Below are positions 47,259-58,634 of a stretch of DNA of 64,000 bases, one piece after another. Below the pieces are notes generated by a model, which worked only from the letters and a program-made list of their open reading frames with translations, made no database searches and had not been told where the DNA came from. This DNA comes from Gonatopus flavifemur. Lineage: Eukaryota; Arthropoda; Insecta; Hymenoptera; Dryinidae. The position numbers and the translations under genes are program-made. The stretch is from NCBI GenBank assembly GCA_018340375.1, contig JAFFJZ010000013.1, positions 310,001 through 374,000 of the forward strand, given 5' to 3'. Within the stretch, counting starts at the first letter, position 1, and the number at the start of each line of letters is the position of its first letter.

Positions 47259-47842
47259 AAATTATCACGATGAAATATAGATTTGATGCATAGCATCATT
47301 TAACTGAATTAAAATCGAATATAAGTAAATAATTTTTCAATTATTATTTATTCTTCATAAATTTCATAAGATTATTGGTTATTCTTATGACTGATTATGA
47401 AGCTTTCAAGAACTCCTATATGTATTGTATAAAAATTTTCTAATAGTCACGCATTTCTAATCATTATTTTAAATCTTGAGGATTTTTCAATGAATTTCAT
47501 CAGAATTGTCAATCAATCGATGGTTGAAAAATTCTAAGATAATTTGGGGATCTATGATAAATGTCCTGCGGTGAATTCCATAATTTTCCCTGATAAATTA
47601 ATTTTCAGAGATCACTATAATATTCCAATGAGGATAATCAAATCAACATCGATTATCAGATGTTGATCAACATCAAAATAATAAGACTGAATATTCAATT
47701 AATTGAGTGCAAATTATTTTCAATAGACTGAATAATTAGATTTGAGCATTCAAATTGATATTTCATCATTTCACGCACTATCAGTCTCTTTCCTTCGCTG
47801 CATTACTTCATAGATGTAATATGTGGTTCGAAACATTACAAG

Positions 47843-47911
47843 ACCCCATAGCCTAGCGGCAAAAGACATGGTTCTTGCGAAAGAACGGTCGGGTTCGATT
47901 CTGTGTGGAGA
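47843..47911 (+). ncRNA. tRNA-like sequence, probably pseudogene or SINE head
   Basis: A box TAGCCTAGCGGCAAAAG (47849-47865) and B box GGTTCGATTCT (47892-47902). An anticodon-like hairpin GTTCT...AGAAC and partial acceptor pairing (CCCCAT with GTGTGG) can be drawn, but the loop is short and the T stem pairs badly. Better preserved than the other SINE copies, and apparently a different source tRNA. Confidence 0.45.
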
Positions 47912-48098
47912 CATTTCATTTTTTGTGTCATCTCTCTGGTGAATAATTAAATTTCACTTCCGATTATTAATTTTTATGTCATTATATCGTCATGTTATCA
48001 ATAATCCTGATCTTTCAGAATGCACTTGCGGATTCGACCAAGTACAGGTCCGAGTCGATTGGAAATTTCCCAAATATTCGTGTCCATGAGATATACAC

Positions 48099-48456
48099 AG
48101 TAAAAAATTTTTCGTCAAATTCAACACACAAGCGAATGTTAACCGTTTTTCTTCACACTCAACGAGTGTTGATTCCAGAGTGACACTCACAAAGTGTTAA
48201 TTTGAACTCGAATAACATTTTAATGTGTTGAAAATGAATCGATCGAACAGCATTTGATCAGTGTGTTAAATGAACAAACAAAAGTGTTAAATATTCAACA
48301 CTTGAATTTTAACACGTAGTTAAATATTCAACACTTGAATTTTGACACGTAGTTAAATATTCAACACTTGAATTTTGACACGTAGTTAAATATTCAACAC
48401 TTGAATTTTGACACGTACTTCTTTTTTACACAATGACGGAATTTTTTTTTACTGTG
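48099..48456. mobile_element. MITE copy A, CACAGTAAAAAA ends
   Basis: Starts CACAGTAAAAAATTTTTCGTC and ends TTTTTTTTACTGTG, flanked by TA on both sides. Inside, GTAGTTAAATATTCAACACT repeats three to four times with a 36-bp period. A second, inverted copy lies at 49592-49920. Confidence 0.8.
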
Positions 48457-48960
48457 TAGACCGATCGATGCAGAATCTTCTGAAATGAGAAATGAATAGC
48501 ACTTCAGAGGAACGTTTTCGAAAAAGTGTACTTGCAAATTCCATCAATTCCTGTGACGAATTGATGAAAAAATTTCAAAAATTTGTGTCCATCGAATAAA
48601 GACCGATCCATTCGCAATTTACTGAAATGAAAAATGAAATCACTTTGGAGGAATGTTTTTAAAAAAATATACTTGCAAATTCCATCAAACCCTTTGACGA
48701 ATTGATACAAAAATTTCGAAACTTTGTCTCCGTGGAATATAGACCGATCGATTCGAAATCTTCTGAAAAGAAAAACAATGAATATCACTTCGAAGGAACG
48801 TTTTTAAAAGAGTGTACTTGCAAATTCCATCAATTCCTGTGACAAATTGATGGAAAAAATTTCAGAAACTTGTGTCCATCGAATAAGGACCGATCGATTG
48901 GCAATCTACTGAAATGAAAAATGGAATCACTTCGGAGGAATGTTTTTAAAAAAGTATACT
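48457..48960 (+). repeat. About 140-bp tandem repeat, four copies
   Basis: GACCGATC(C/G)ATTC landmarks recur at about 48461, 48601, 48742 and 48888, with GTACTTGCAAATTCCATCAA in each. The repeat matches, inverted, 49435-49590. Confidence 0.75.
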
Positions 48961-49591
48961 TGAGAGTACTCGAACAATATTTCCGATATTCTCAAAGAGC
49001 CTGTTAATGTCCAACAGATTGAACACCTCCAGAGCTCTATATGAATTCATTAGTTCTTGAAGAGTTCTATTCTCGCCCTTGAAAAAGAATTCTTCGTGTG
49101 TTATCTTGGCGGGTTCATGTCCTCAGGAATATCTTTTTTGTCCAATTTCATATTATTCTTTTCTCAATTCAAGCAACTGAAGATAGTAATTGTAATAATC
49201 TTATATTATAATAGGAACTAACTTTTTTTCCTTGCTGTTATTATATTGATATACTACTGGTTGACTGTACCATCTACCCCGAAACAAACACCTTCATCAT
49301 AAATGGATACTTGTACTTATAACACTTATAATCTAGATACTTGTCCTCATACTGGAAAATATATTATGAAATATTCCAGCCTTCATGATATTTGTCATAC
49401 TCCTTAGAATCCATTGCTCTCCGTGAGGAGATTCAGAATCGATCGGTCTATATTCCACGGAGACAAAGTTTCGAAATTTTTTTATCAATTCGTCAAAGGG
49501 TTTGATGCAATTTGCAAGTATACTTTTTTAAAAACATTCCTCTAAAGTGCTATTCATTTCTCATTTCAGAAGATTCTGCATCGATCGGTCT

Positions 49592-49920
49592 ACACAGTAA
49601 AAAAAAATTCCGTCATTGTGTAAAAAAGAAGTACGTGTCAAAATTCAAGTGTTGAATATTTAACTACGTGTCGAAATTCAAGTGTTGAATATTTAACTAC
49701 GTGTTAAAATTCAAGTGTTGAATATTTAACACTTCTGTTTGTTCATTTAACACACTGATCAAATGCTGTTCGATCGATTCATTTTCAACACATTAAAATG
49801 TTATTCGAGTTCAAATTAACACTTTGTGAGTGTCACTCTGGAATCAACACTCGTTGAGTGTGAAGAAAAATGGTTAACATTCGCTTGTGTGTTGAATTTG
49901 ACGAAAAATTTTTTACTGTG
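49592..49920. mobile_element. MITE copy B, inverted relative to copy A
   Basis: CACAGTAAAAAAAAATTCCG to ATTTTTTACTGTG with TA flanks. Has one 36-bp repeat fewer than copy A. Confidence 0.8.
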
Positions 49921-49960
49921 TATATCTCATGGACACGAATATTTGGGAAATTTCCAATCG

Positions 49961-50138
49961 GAATCCATGGGTTCCAGAGACTAAATGTTGAATGAACAAT
50001 CTTTGTTGTTCGCGATCACTCACAAAACCCTCTCAGAATTGTTGGTAGAATGCATAGGTATGGAAATGTGTCGATATAAAAAATTAACAAAAATTCTTTG
50101 GTACCGGGCAGGTAACAAAACCGTCAATTTCATAGATT
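49961..50138 (+). repeat. 165-bp satellite, block 2 (single monomer)
   Basis: Starts within a monomer (AATCCATGGGTTCCAGAGAC) and stops abruptly at CATAGATT, which in the other monomers continues CCAGAGACTAAATG. The continuation is found at 55026. Confidence 0.88.
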
Positions 50139-50994
50139 TGTCACGTCCTGGATGTCTCCATCCAAGACGGCAATTGAAAATTCATTCCCCTATTTATCAA
50201 TAAGAAAGGAAGGGGTAGGATTGAGATTTCTGGGAAGGTGTTTCGTGATTTAGTCAATGATTAAACGTGAAGTTAGGTCAAATTGCAATTTATTTCATCA
50301 TTGATTGTTATTAATTGATTATTATTTATTTGGAGTTCAATAATCTCTTCGGGAGTAACTCCCTTTTCTATTAATTGCCTATCGTCAAAAAATAGAAAAT
50401 CTTTCTCAAATTGTTTGCACACATCGCAATCATAATATTTAATACTAAAAAGTTTACAATTCTTACATCTATTTAAATGATTTAGATTTTTTTGTTTCCA
50501 CTCTATAATTTTGATTTCGTTGGTCTACTTATGAATGTTTTTTTCATCCTGATCGTGGTTCCGGTTGAACTTGGGTTTGATAACTTTCCCCCTTACAGGA
50601 GCTCGGTAGGTAACCCGCCTGGTAGCGAGTCTACCTCTGGCCGCAATTATTTGTCCCTTTCAACGGGCTATTTCTTCCATCTAAATCCTAAAAATAAGAA
50701 ATGAACATCCATTATTCTTATGAAAGACTGGGACTCAGTTTGATTTTGAGAAGGGTTTTTTTTTAAAACACAACAAATCTACAAATAAGAGGTATTAAGA
50801 TTGTGATGTCGAATGAAAAAGAGATCAAAAAGAATAAATTGGGTGTAGGGTGCCTAGCCTCTGGAAGCTACCATTTAGTAGTTCCAAAGGGACAAACAAT
50901 TGACTCCTGTTGAGGATGATCAATTTGTTTGTGACAGGACCGTATATGAATACGGAGATTTGGGTTATACTCACGTTGATTTCAGTTGATCAGT

Positions 50995-51365
50995 TCAGGT
51001 TCCAAGGGTTGGTCCAGCGTCGGCAACCTCGGATGACGTTTGGATGTTGCTCACGCTTCTGAGCGTATAGATGTTGATCGATTTTGACTCCAATGTCGAA
51101 AATCGTGAAGGTTGGCTCAGCGTCGGCAGTCCGGAAAATGTTTTGTTAGTGCTTACGTTTCTGAGCGTATGGATGTTGGTTGATTTTGACTCCAATGTCA
51201 AAATTTTGAAGGTTGGCCAGAGGTTGGCTCAGCGTCGGCAATCCGGATGATGTTTTTTAAGCTATTGAGCTTTGTTAGGAGGTAAGCTGTTGGAGCTTGT
51301 GGCTATTAAGCCTAGGAGTAAGGTGAAGCTATTGAGCTTGTGGCTATTGAGCCTAGAATTGTGTA
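50995..51365. repeat. Tandem repeats
   Basis: Two and a half diverged copies of a 115-130-bp unit (GGCTCAGCGTCGGCA, TTTTGACTCCAATGTC) at 51003-51250, then three GAGCTTGTGGCTATT-type repeats to 51360. Confidence 0.75.
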
Positions 51366-52009
51366 TTGTCCTAGCTGTGCACCTCCTCTTAAGCAGTTCT
51401 TGGGTACCTCGTTTGCCCAATCAGAAATTAATATCCATCGAAGCATTCGATGTTTGATTGATGAATTTTCTGATTGGTCTATTCAAGTACTTCTGAATCA
51501 AAAAAGGTTAATTCCCTTTTTGCCAGGAAGTTGGTGCACGACTTTGCGTACCGTCATTGATTCGGGTTTGTTCCATCGAGAGGAATTTTCCTGATTGGTG
51601 CGCGTGAATAGGGGGTGTCATTTCCGTCACCTAGTGGGGGTTGATTTCATCGATCGAAGTTCCTTGATCGATGTGCGTTGTCTTTCCGGCAGCGTGTTTT
51701 CAAACCCTTATTGGTTTTCTTCAATTCCTCTTCATATGCTAATTCTCTTTGATTGGAATCACGCATAAGTCTTGATTTAGTTTTCTTGCTCGTAACTCTA
51801 ATGAAGTGCTTATTAGATTATTTGTGTCAATTTCAATATCTGTTTTATATGTGTTTATTATTTCGTTTGTGTGTGTTATTCGTTCATTAATTATTCATTA
51901 CAATTAATTGGTGATTTTTAAATTTCTAGGTGTTAATTTGTTGAATTACCGGTGCCGTTTGGTGAGTTTGTGAATTTATATTTGAAGGTAGTTTGCACGT
52001 TCCATTTGA

Positions 52010-52500
52010 TTAAATTATATGCAATTGGTATGTAATATATATATATATATACGTATTCTATCTATTCGCTTCCCATATGTGCATGTAATGTATATATATA
52101 TATATATGTTCTTTCTATTTATTCGTTTGTGAATGTAATGTATCAACGTGTTTATTCTATTTGTTTGTTTCTATGCATGTAATGTGTTTGTGAATGTATA
52201 TCACATGTTTCTCATATGTGCATGTAATGTATATATATATGTTCTTTCTATTTATTCGTTTGTGAATGTAATGTATTAATGTGTTTATTCTATTTATTTG
52301 CTTCTATGCATGTAATGTGTTTGTGAATGTATATCACATGTTTCTCATATGTGCATGTAATGTATATATATATATGTTCTTTCTATTCATTCGTTTGTGA
52401 ATGTAACGTATTAATGTGTTTATTCTATTTGTTTGTTTTTATGCATGTAATGTATTTGTGAATGTATATTACACGTTTCTCAGTGCATGTAATGTATTTA
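52010..52500. repeat. About 135-bp minisatellite with AT microsatellites
   Basis: Three to four copies of a unit with GTTCTTTCTATTTATTCGTT, TGTGAATGTAATGTAT, ATGCATGTAATG, each joined by (AT)n. The DD41D element inserted at its end, and the same motif resumes after it (54540). Confidence 0.75.
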
Positions 52501-52511
52501 AATAATATATA

Positions 52512-54529
52512 CAGGGTGGGGCATTTGAAGTGTCGCGGGCGTTTTTTCCAAAAATAAAGTGAGATACGAGAAAATTTTTCGGACAAAAGTTGTAGGGTAC
52601 CGAGGGGGACTTGGCTTTGACCTCAAATCTCATCTTCAAGGGCATTCTGAGATCAACTCTTGTTTTTTGAATAGCATCTCATATTTTTTACTGCAGATTT
52701 GGATTCTAGGTCAAAAACCAAGAAACTTTTGTCTGAACCATTTTCCTGAAATCCGCAAAAATGGCGCTCTAATCGATATTGTTCCATTTTGAATCTGACA
52801 TTCGAATAACTCGAAAACGAAGGGTCTTGCAAAAGAATGTTTCGTACAAAAGTTGTCAATACACAGCACATTTCAATCGTCTACATTACCACCATTCAGA
52901 GCTCACGCGATGTAAACAAACGACGGGGTTCAGTGAAAATTCACGATTTTGAAAGTCAGTTTGTCAGTTACATTTGATTATTACTTGGTTTATGACAAAT
53001 TGAAAATCATGGATATCCGATACACGGTTTCTGAAAAGATCGATATGATCTACATTTACGGTGAAGTGCATAAGAACCCCAGACAAGCATATGACTTGTA
53101 TGCAGAACGATTTCCTGAAAGAACAACGCCATCCATTAGGTATTTTCAACGCATTACAAAATTATTCTCAGAAACGGGAAGTTTTACAAGGGAAAAACGA
53201 CATCGAATGAGAACTGTTAGCGGAGAAAATGCGGAAGTTAATGTACTAGCTGCAGTAGCCAATAATCCACACGTGAGCTCTCGTGAAATTGAACTCCATT
53301 CGGGAATTTCTCGAAGAAGTGTTCTTCGAATACTGAAACGTCACAAATTCCATCCGTATCACATTTGTTTGCATCAAGACCTTCACGGTGATGATTTCGA
53401 AAATCGTGTACAGTTTTGTCGATGGGGTCTAGCGCAAATGCACAATAACAACTTCATCAACATATTATTTTCTGATGAGTCGACGTTCACCAATCATGGT
53501 CAAGTAAATCGACATAATATGCATTACTGGGCGACAGAAAATCCAAGATGGTTACGTCAAGTAGAGCATCAAAGACAATGGGCTGTGAATGTTTGGTGTG
53601 GTATTCTTCGATCTCGAGTAATTGGACCGTACTTCATTGCAGATGCGCTAAATGGAGAGAAGTACAGACATTTCTTAGATCAAGTACTTCCAACATTACT
53701 TGAAGACATACCTATTCAGGAACGATTGAATATGTGGTATCAACACGATGGTTGTCCATCCCATTATGCAGTCACAGCTCGAGAAATATTGGACAGAGAT
53801 TATCCTGGACGATGGATTGGACGTCGTGAACCAGTTCATTGGCCTGCCCGTTCTCCGGATCTTACTTCTCCAGATTTTTTTTTATGGGGATACATAAAAG
53901 ATACAGTTTATCAACAAGCACCGACTACACCTGAGAATATGCGTCAACGAATCATCAATGCATGCGCGAGCATCAATGAAGATATTTTACCACGAGTTCA
54001 GCAATCTTTTGTAAAACGTTTTGAAATGTGTATTGAAGTCGAAGGCCATCATTTTGAGCATCTACTGCATTAAAATTATCCAAGTGATGTAGACGATTGA
54101 AATGTGTTGTGTTTTGTCTGTTATACCCCATCACCTCCGTCTCAGTTCAAGGGGTCCCCCTTGGAATCAGACAACTTTTGTCCGAAACATTCTCCTCCAA
54201 GACCCTTCGTTTTCGAGTTATTCTAATGTCAGATTCAGTATGGAACAATATCGATTAGAGCGCCATCTTTGCGGATTTCAGGAAAATGGTTCAGACAAAA
54301 GTTTCTTGGTTTTTGACCTAGAATCCAAATCTGCAGTAAAAAATATGAGATGCTATTTAAAAAACAAGAGTTGACCTCAGAATGCCCTTGAAGATGAGAT
54401 TTGAGGTCAAAGCCAAGGCCACCATCGAATGTCTCCCTCGATGCCCTACAATTTTTGTCCGAAAAATTTTCTCGTATCTCATTTTATTTTTGGAAAAAAC
54501 GCCCGCGACACTTTAAATGCCCCACCCTG
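52512..54529 (+). mobile_element. Complete DD41D Tc1/mariner-superfamily transposon
   Basis: 2018 bp with TA flanks; ends CAGGGTGGGGCATTT and AAATGCCCCACCCTG; inverted arms of about 380-440 bp, much longer than the 30 bp usual for mariners. Encloses one intact transposase. The copy at 17864 is its deleted relative. Confidence 0.93.
53009..54073 (+). CDS. DD41D transposase, 354 aa, apparently intact
   Basis: Starts MDIRYTVSEKIDM. N-terminal paired-type helix-turn-helix DNA-binding region (about 1-110: NPRQAYDLYAERFPER, then VSSREIELHSGISRRSVLRI). Catalytic motifs: FSDESTFTNHG, QHDGCPSHY and WPARSPDLTSPDFFLWG; I count 41 residues between the second and third aspartates, which places it in the DD41D (rosa-like) branch of Tc1/mariner. 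The C-terminus ends VEGHHFEHLLH. No stop or frameshift. It would excise the element and insert it at TA sites. The frame extends 20 codons upstream without an ATG, so 53009 is chosen. Confidence 0.93.
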   Translation: MDIRYTVSEKIDMIYIYGEVHKNPRQAYDLYAERFPERTTPSIRYFQRITKLFSETGSFTREKRHRMRTVSGENAEVNVLAAVANNPHVSSREIELHSGISRRSVLRILKRHKFHPYHICLHQDLHGDDFENRVQFCRWGLAQMHNNNFINILFSDESTFTNHGQVNRHNMHYWATENPRWLRQVEHQRQWAVNVWCGILRSRVIGPYFIADALNGEKYRHFLDQVLPTLLEDIPIQERLNMWYQHDGCPSHYAVTAREILDRDYPGRWIGRREPVHWPARSPDLTSPDFFLWGYIKDTVYQQAPTTPENMRQRIINACASINEDILPRVQQSFVKRFEMCIEVEGHHFEHLLH

Positions 54530-54648
54530 TATATATACATGTTCATTCCATTTATTTGTTTATGAATGTAATGTATTTATTCTATCTTGAGTTATGTGCT
54601 TAAATCTTGTTATTGATGCCTTTTAAACGAAAAAAGGTGGTTATAGGT

Positions 54649-54757
54649 ACCCAAGTAGCATCCGAACGTTGTATATGTACTATGAACGTTCATAGTACAT
54701 TTAGATATACTATGAACGTGCATAGTATATGTACAACATCCTGATGCTACTCGGGTA
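54649..54757. mobile_element. 109-bp palindromic MITE
   Basis: CCCAAGTAGCATC...GTTGTATATGTACTATG inverted against CATAGTATATGTACAAC...GATGCTACTCGGG, with GAACGTTC at the centre. Confidence 0.7.
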
Positions 54758-55021
54758 TGCATAGTACATACTTGAAGCATACCTGGGAGGGTTCGCGCAC
54801 ATTCATTTTTATTGCGTGGCGCGACATTTAGTCGGCGACCAGGGTATTCATGTACAAGTGTCTTCAAGTTCTTTTATTGATTTATTAAAGGGAAAAGAAA
54901 GGCTTGGAGTTTTTCCTAATGTACATTATTTCTGTAGAGATTCAATTTATGAATTATAGGTTCTTCAAAAAAAAGGAAAAAAAAATTTTATGTATTACGT
55001 AAATATACTGAGTATATTACA

Positions 55022-58000
55022 GAGTCCAGAGACTAAATGTTAAGTGAACAGTGTTCGTTGTTCACGATCCCCCACGAAACCCTCTCAGAATTGTTGGTAG
55101 GATGCATAGGTATGGAAATATGTCGATATAAAAAATTAACAAAAATTCTGAGATACCGGGCTGATGACCCGACTGTGAAATCCATGGATTCCAGAGACTA
55201 AATGTTGAATGAACAATCGTTGCTGTTCGCGATCCCTCACAAAACCCACTCGGAATTGTTGGTAGGATGTATAGGAATGAGAATATGTCGATATAAAGAA
55301 TTAACAAAGATTCTGAGATACCGGGCAGATGACATGACTGTGAAATCCATGGATTCCATAGACTAAATGTTGAATAAACAATGCTTGTTGTCCGCGATCC
55401 CTCACAAAACCTCTGCAGAATATTTGGTAGGATGTATTGGTATGAAAATAGGGTCACATAAGAAATTAACAAGAATTCTGTGATACCGGGCAGGTGACCA
55501 AACCGTGAATTTCATAGATCCCAGACACTAATTGTTGAATGAACAATCTTTGTTATTCGCGATCCCTCACAAAACCCTCTCAGAATTGTTGGTAGGATGT
55601 ATAGGGATGAGAATATGTCGATATAAAGAATTGACAAAAATTCTGACATACCGGGCAGATGACATGACTGTGAAATCCATGGATTCCATAGACTAAATGT
55701 TGAATAAACAATCTTTGCTGTCCGCGATCCTTCACAAAACCCTTCCAGAATTTTTTGTGGGATGTATAGGTATGAGAATATGTCGATATGAAAAATTAAC
55801 AAAAATTCTGAGATACCGGGCAAATGACATGACCGTGAAATCCCTGGATTCCAGAGACTAATTGTTAAATAAACAATCTTTGTTGTTCGCGATCCCTCAC
55901 AAAACCCGTTTAGAATTGTTTGTAGGATCTATGGCTATGAAAATAGGTTCACATAAAAATTAACAAAAATTCTGTGATACCGGGCAGGTAACAAAACCGT
56001 GAATTTCATAGATCTCAGACAGTAATTGTTGAATGAAAAATCTTTGTTGTTCGAGATCCCTCACAGAACCCTCACAGTATTGGTGGTAGGTGGTATAGGG
56101 ATCAGGATATCTCGATATAAAGAATTAACAAAAATTCGGAAATACCGGGCAGATGACATGATTGTGAAACCCATGGATTCCAGACACTGAATGTTAAATC
56201 AACAATCTTTGTTGTTCGCGATCCCTCACAAAACCCACTCAGAATTGTCAGTAGGATGTATAGGAATGGAAATATGTGGATATAAAAAATTAACAAAAAT
56301 TCTGAGACACCGGGCAGATGACATGACTGTGAAATCCATGGATTCCAGAGATTGAATGTTACCTAAACAATGCTTGTTGTCCGCGATCCCTCACAAAACC
56401 CTCTCAGAATTGTTGGTAGGATGTATAGGGATGAGAATATGTCGATATAAAAAATTAACAAAAATTCTGAGATACTGGGCAGATCACATGACTGTGAAAT
56501 CCCTGGATTCCAGAGACTAATTGTTAAATAAACAATCTTTGTTGTTCGCGATCCCTCACAAAACCCGTTTAGAATTGTTTGTAGGATCTATGGCTATGAA
56601 AATAGGTTCACATAAAAATTAACAAAAATTCTGTGATACCGGGCAGGTAACAAAACCGTGAATTTCATAGACCTCAGACAGTAATTGTTGAATGAAAAAT
56701 CTTTGTTGTTCGAGATCCCTCACAGAACCCTCACAGTATTGGTGGTAGGTGGTATAGGGATCAGGATATCTCGATATAAAGAATTAACAAAAATTCGGAA
56801 ATACCGGGCAGATGACATGATTGTGAAACCCATGGATTCCAGACACTGAATGTTAAATCAACAATGTTTGTTGTTCGCGATCCCTCACAAAACCCTTTCA
56901 GACTTGTCAGTGGGATGTATAGGAATGGAAATATGTCGATATCAAAAATTGACAAAAATGCTGAGAGACCGGGCAGATGACATGACTGTGAAATCCATGG
57001 ATTCCAGACACTAAATGTGACATAAACAATGCTTGTTGTCCGCGATCCCTCACAAAACCTCTGCAGAATATTTGGTAGGATGTATACGTATGAAAATAGG
57101 TTCACATAAGGAATTAACACAAATTCTGTGATACCGGGCAGGTGACCAAACCGTGAATTTCATAGATCCCACACACTAATTGTTGATTGAACAATCTTTG
57201 TTGTTCGCGATCCCTCACGAAACCCTCTCAGAATTGTTGGTAGGATGTATAGGGATGAGAATATGTCGATATAAAGTATTAACAAAAATTCGGAGATATC
57301 GGGCCGATGACATGATTGTGAAATCCATGGATTCCACAGACTAAATGTTAAATCAACAATGTTTGTTTTTCGCGATCCCTCACAAAACCCTTCCATACTT
57401 GTCAGTAGGATGTATAGGAATGGAAATATGTCGACATAAAAAATCAACAAGAATTCTGAGATACCGTGCAGATGACATGATTGTGAAATCCATGGATTCC
57501 AGACACTGAATGTTAAATCAACAATCTTTGTTGTTCGCGATCTCTCACAAAACCCGTTTAGAATTGTTTGTAGGATCTATGGCTATGAAAATAGGTTCAC
57601 ATAAAAATTAACAAAAATTCTGTGATACCGGGCAGGTAACAAAACCGTGAATTTCATAGATCTCAGACAGTAATTGTTGAATGAAAAATCTTTGTTGTTC
57701 GCGATCCCTCACAAAACCCACTCAGAATTGTCAGTAGGATGTATAGGAATGGAAATATGTCGATATAAAAAATTAACAAAAATTCTGAGACACCGGGCAG
57801 ATGACATGACTGTGAAATCCATGGATTCCAGAGATTGAATGTTACCTAAACAATGCTTGTTGTCCGCGATCCCTCACAAAACCCTCTCAGAATTGTTGGT
57901 AGGATGTATAGGGATGAGAATATGTCGATATAAAAAATTAACAAAAATTCTGAGATACTGGGCAGATCACATGACTGTGAAATCCATGGATTCCAGAGAC

Positions 58001-58200
58001 TAATTGTTAAATAAACAATATTTGTTGTTCGTGATCTCTCACAGAACCTCTCCAGAATTGTTGGTAGGATGTGTAGGTATGGAAATATGTTGATATGAAA
58101 ATCTAACAAAAATTCTGAGATACCGGGGCGTGACATCACCGTGAATTTCATAGATCCCAGATACTAATTAATCATTCAACAATCTCTGTTCTCCGCGAGC
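55022..58200 (+). repeat. 165-bp satellite array, block 3, with higher-order periodicity
   Basis: About 19 monomers of 164-166 bp. The variant AAAACCCGTTTAGAATTG recurs at 55901, 56560 and 57549, that is 4 and 6 monomers apart, so multi-monomer units were amplified. Flanking monomers (GTTCGAGATCCCTCACAGAA and others) share the same order. Minus-strand frames through the array (for example GFCEGSRTT) are repeats of the satellite and not genes. Confidence 0.93.
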
Positions 58201-58209
58201 CCTCAATCA

Positions 58210-58630
58210 TGAATTTATCCATGTAGAAATATATGTGATGAAATTGGGAAATCTCAAATGAGAAGGCTTATTCTTTGACTTAGCAGTATTCGTTTTCCAC
58301 GAAATGAGCTTTATTCGCTGCAGGCAATATTGTAGGCGACATACACCAAACAAATGTGCCGTTTTATTATCATGCTTAGCATAGAACATTAACAACAAGA
58401 ATGACAGGTTATTGCGTCGGTATTTCATGAATGAAGTTTCGATTTTGCCATTGTCTGTAAACACCTGCTTCCAGCATATGTATTTTATTGTCCACGTTGC
58501 ATATAATACTTCAAAGAGTTTATGTAAGATTTTTATGCTGAGTATAATATTTATGCACTCTGCGAATATGTATGCATCATTCTTGTATGATGTGTAATGT
58601 TGACGTAGGATTTTACAATCTTCAAACTGT
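58210..58630. other. Short unique DNA, no gene recognised
   Basis: Adjoins the end of the satellite. Short open frames on both strands without motifs. Confidence 0.35.
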
Positions 58631-58634
58631 ACCC

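Larger units (their letters stand above)
48035..49965. repeat. Large inverted repeat flanking unique DNA
   Basis: Left arm 48035-48590 and right arm about 49435-49965 are inverted copies that include the MITE, part of the 140-bp repeat and an outer flank (AAATTTCCCAAATATTCGTG). The central part (48960-49430) is unrelated AT-rich DNA without a gene. Confidence 0.75.
50139..55021 (+). mobile_element. Possible LTR-type insertion splitting the satellite
   Basis: Starts TGTCACG and ends ATTACA, with GATT at the left and GAGT at the right as an imperfect 4-bp target duplication. Removing the DD41D element (2.0 kb) leaves about 2.9 kb without coding capacity. TGGCGCGACA near 54817 resembles a primer-binding site. 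No second LTR is seen, so identity is tentative. Confidence 0.35.

Noticed and set aside
47843..47911. Functional tRNA gene
   Set aside because: T stem does not pair and the anticodon loop is too short; more likely a SINE head or pseudogene.
55062..58151. Several 85-136-codon minus-strand frames with GFCEGSRTT repeats
   Set aside because: They are satellite monomers read in one phase; monomer length varies by 1-2 bp and breaks the frame, so no selection on coding is evident.
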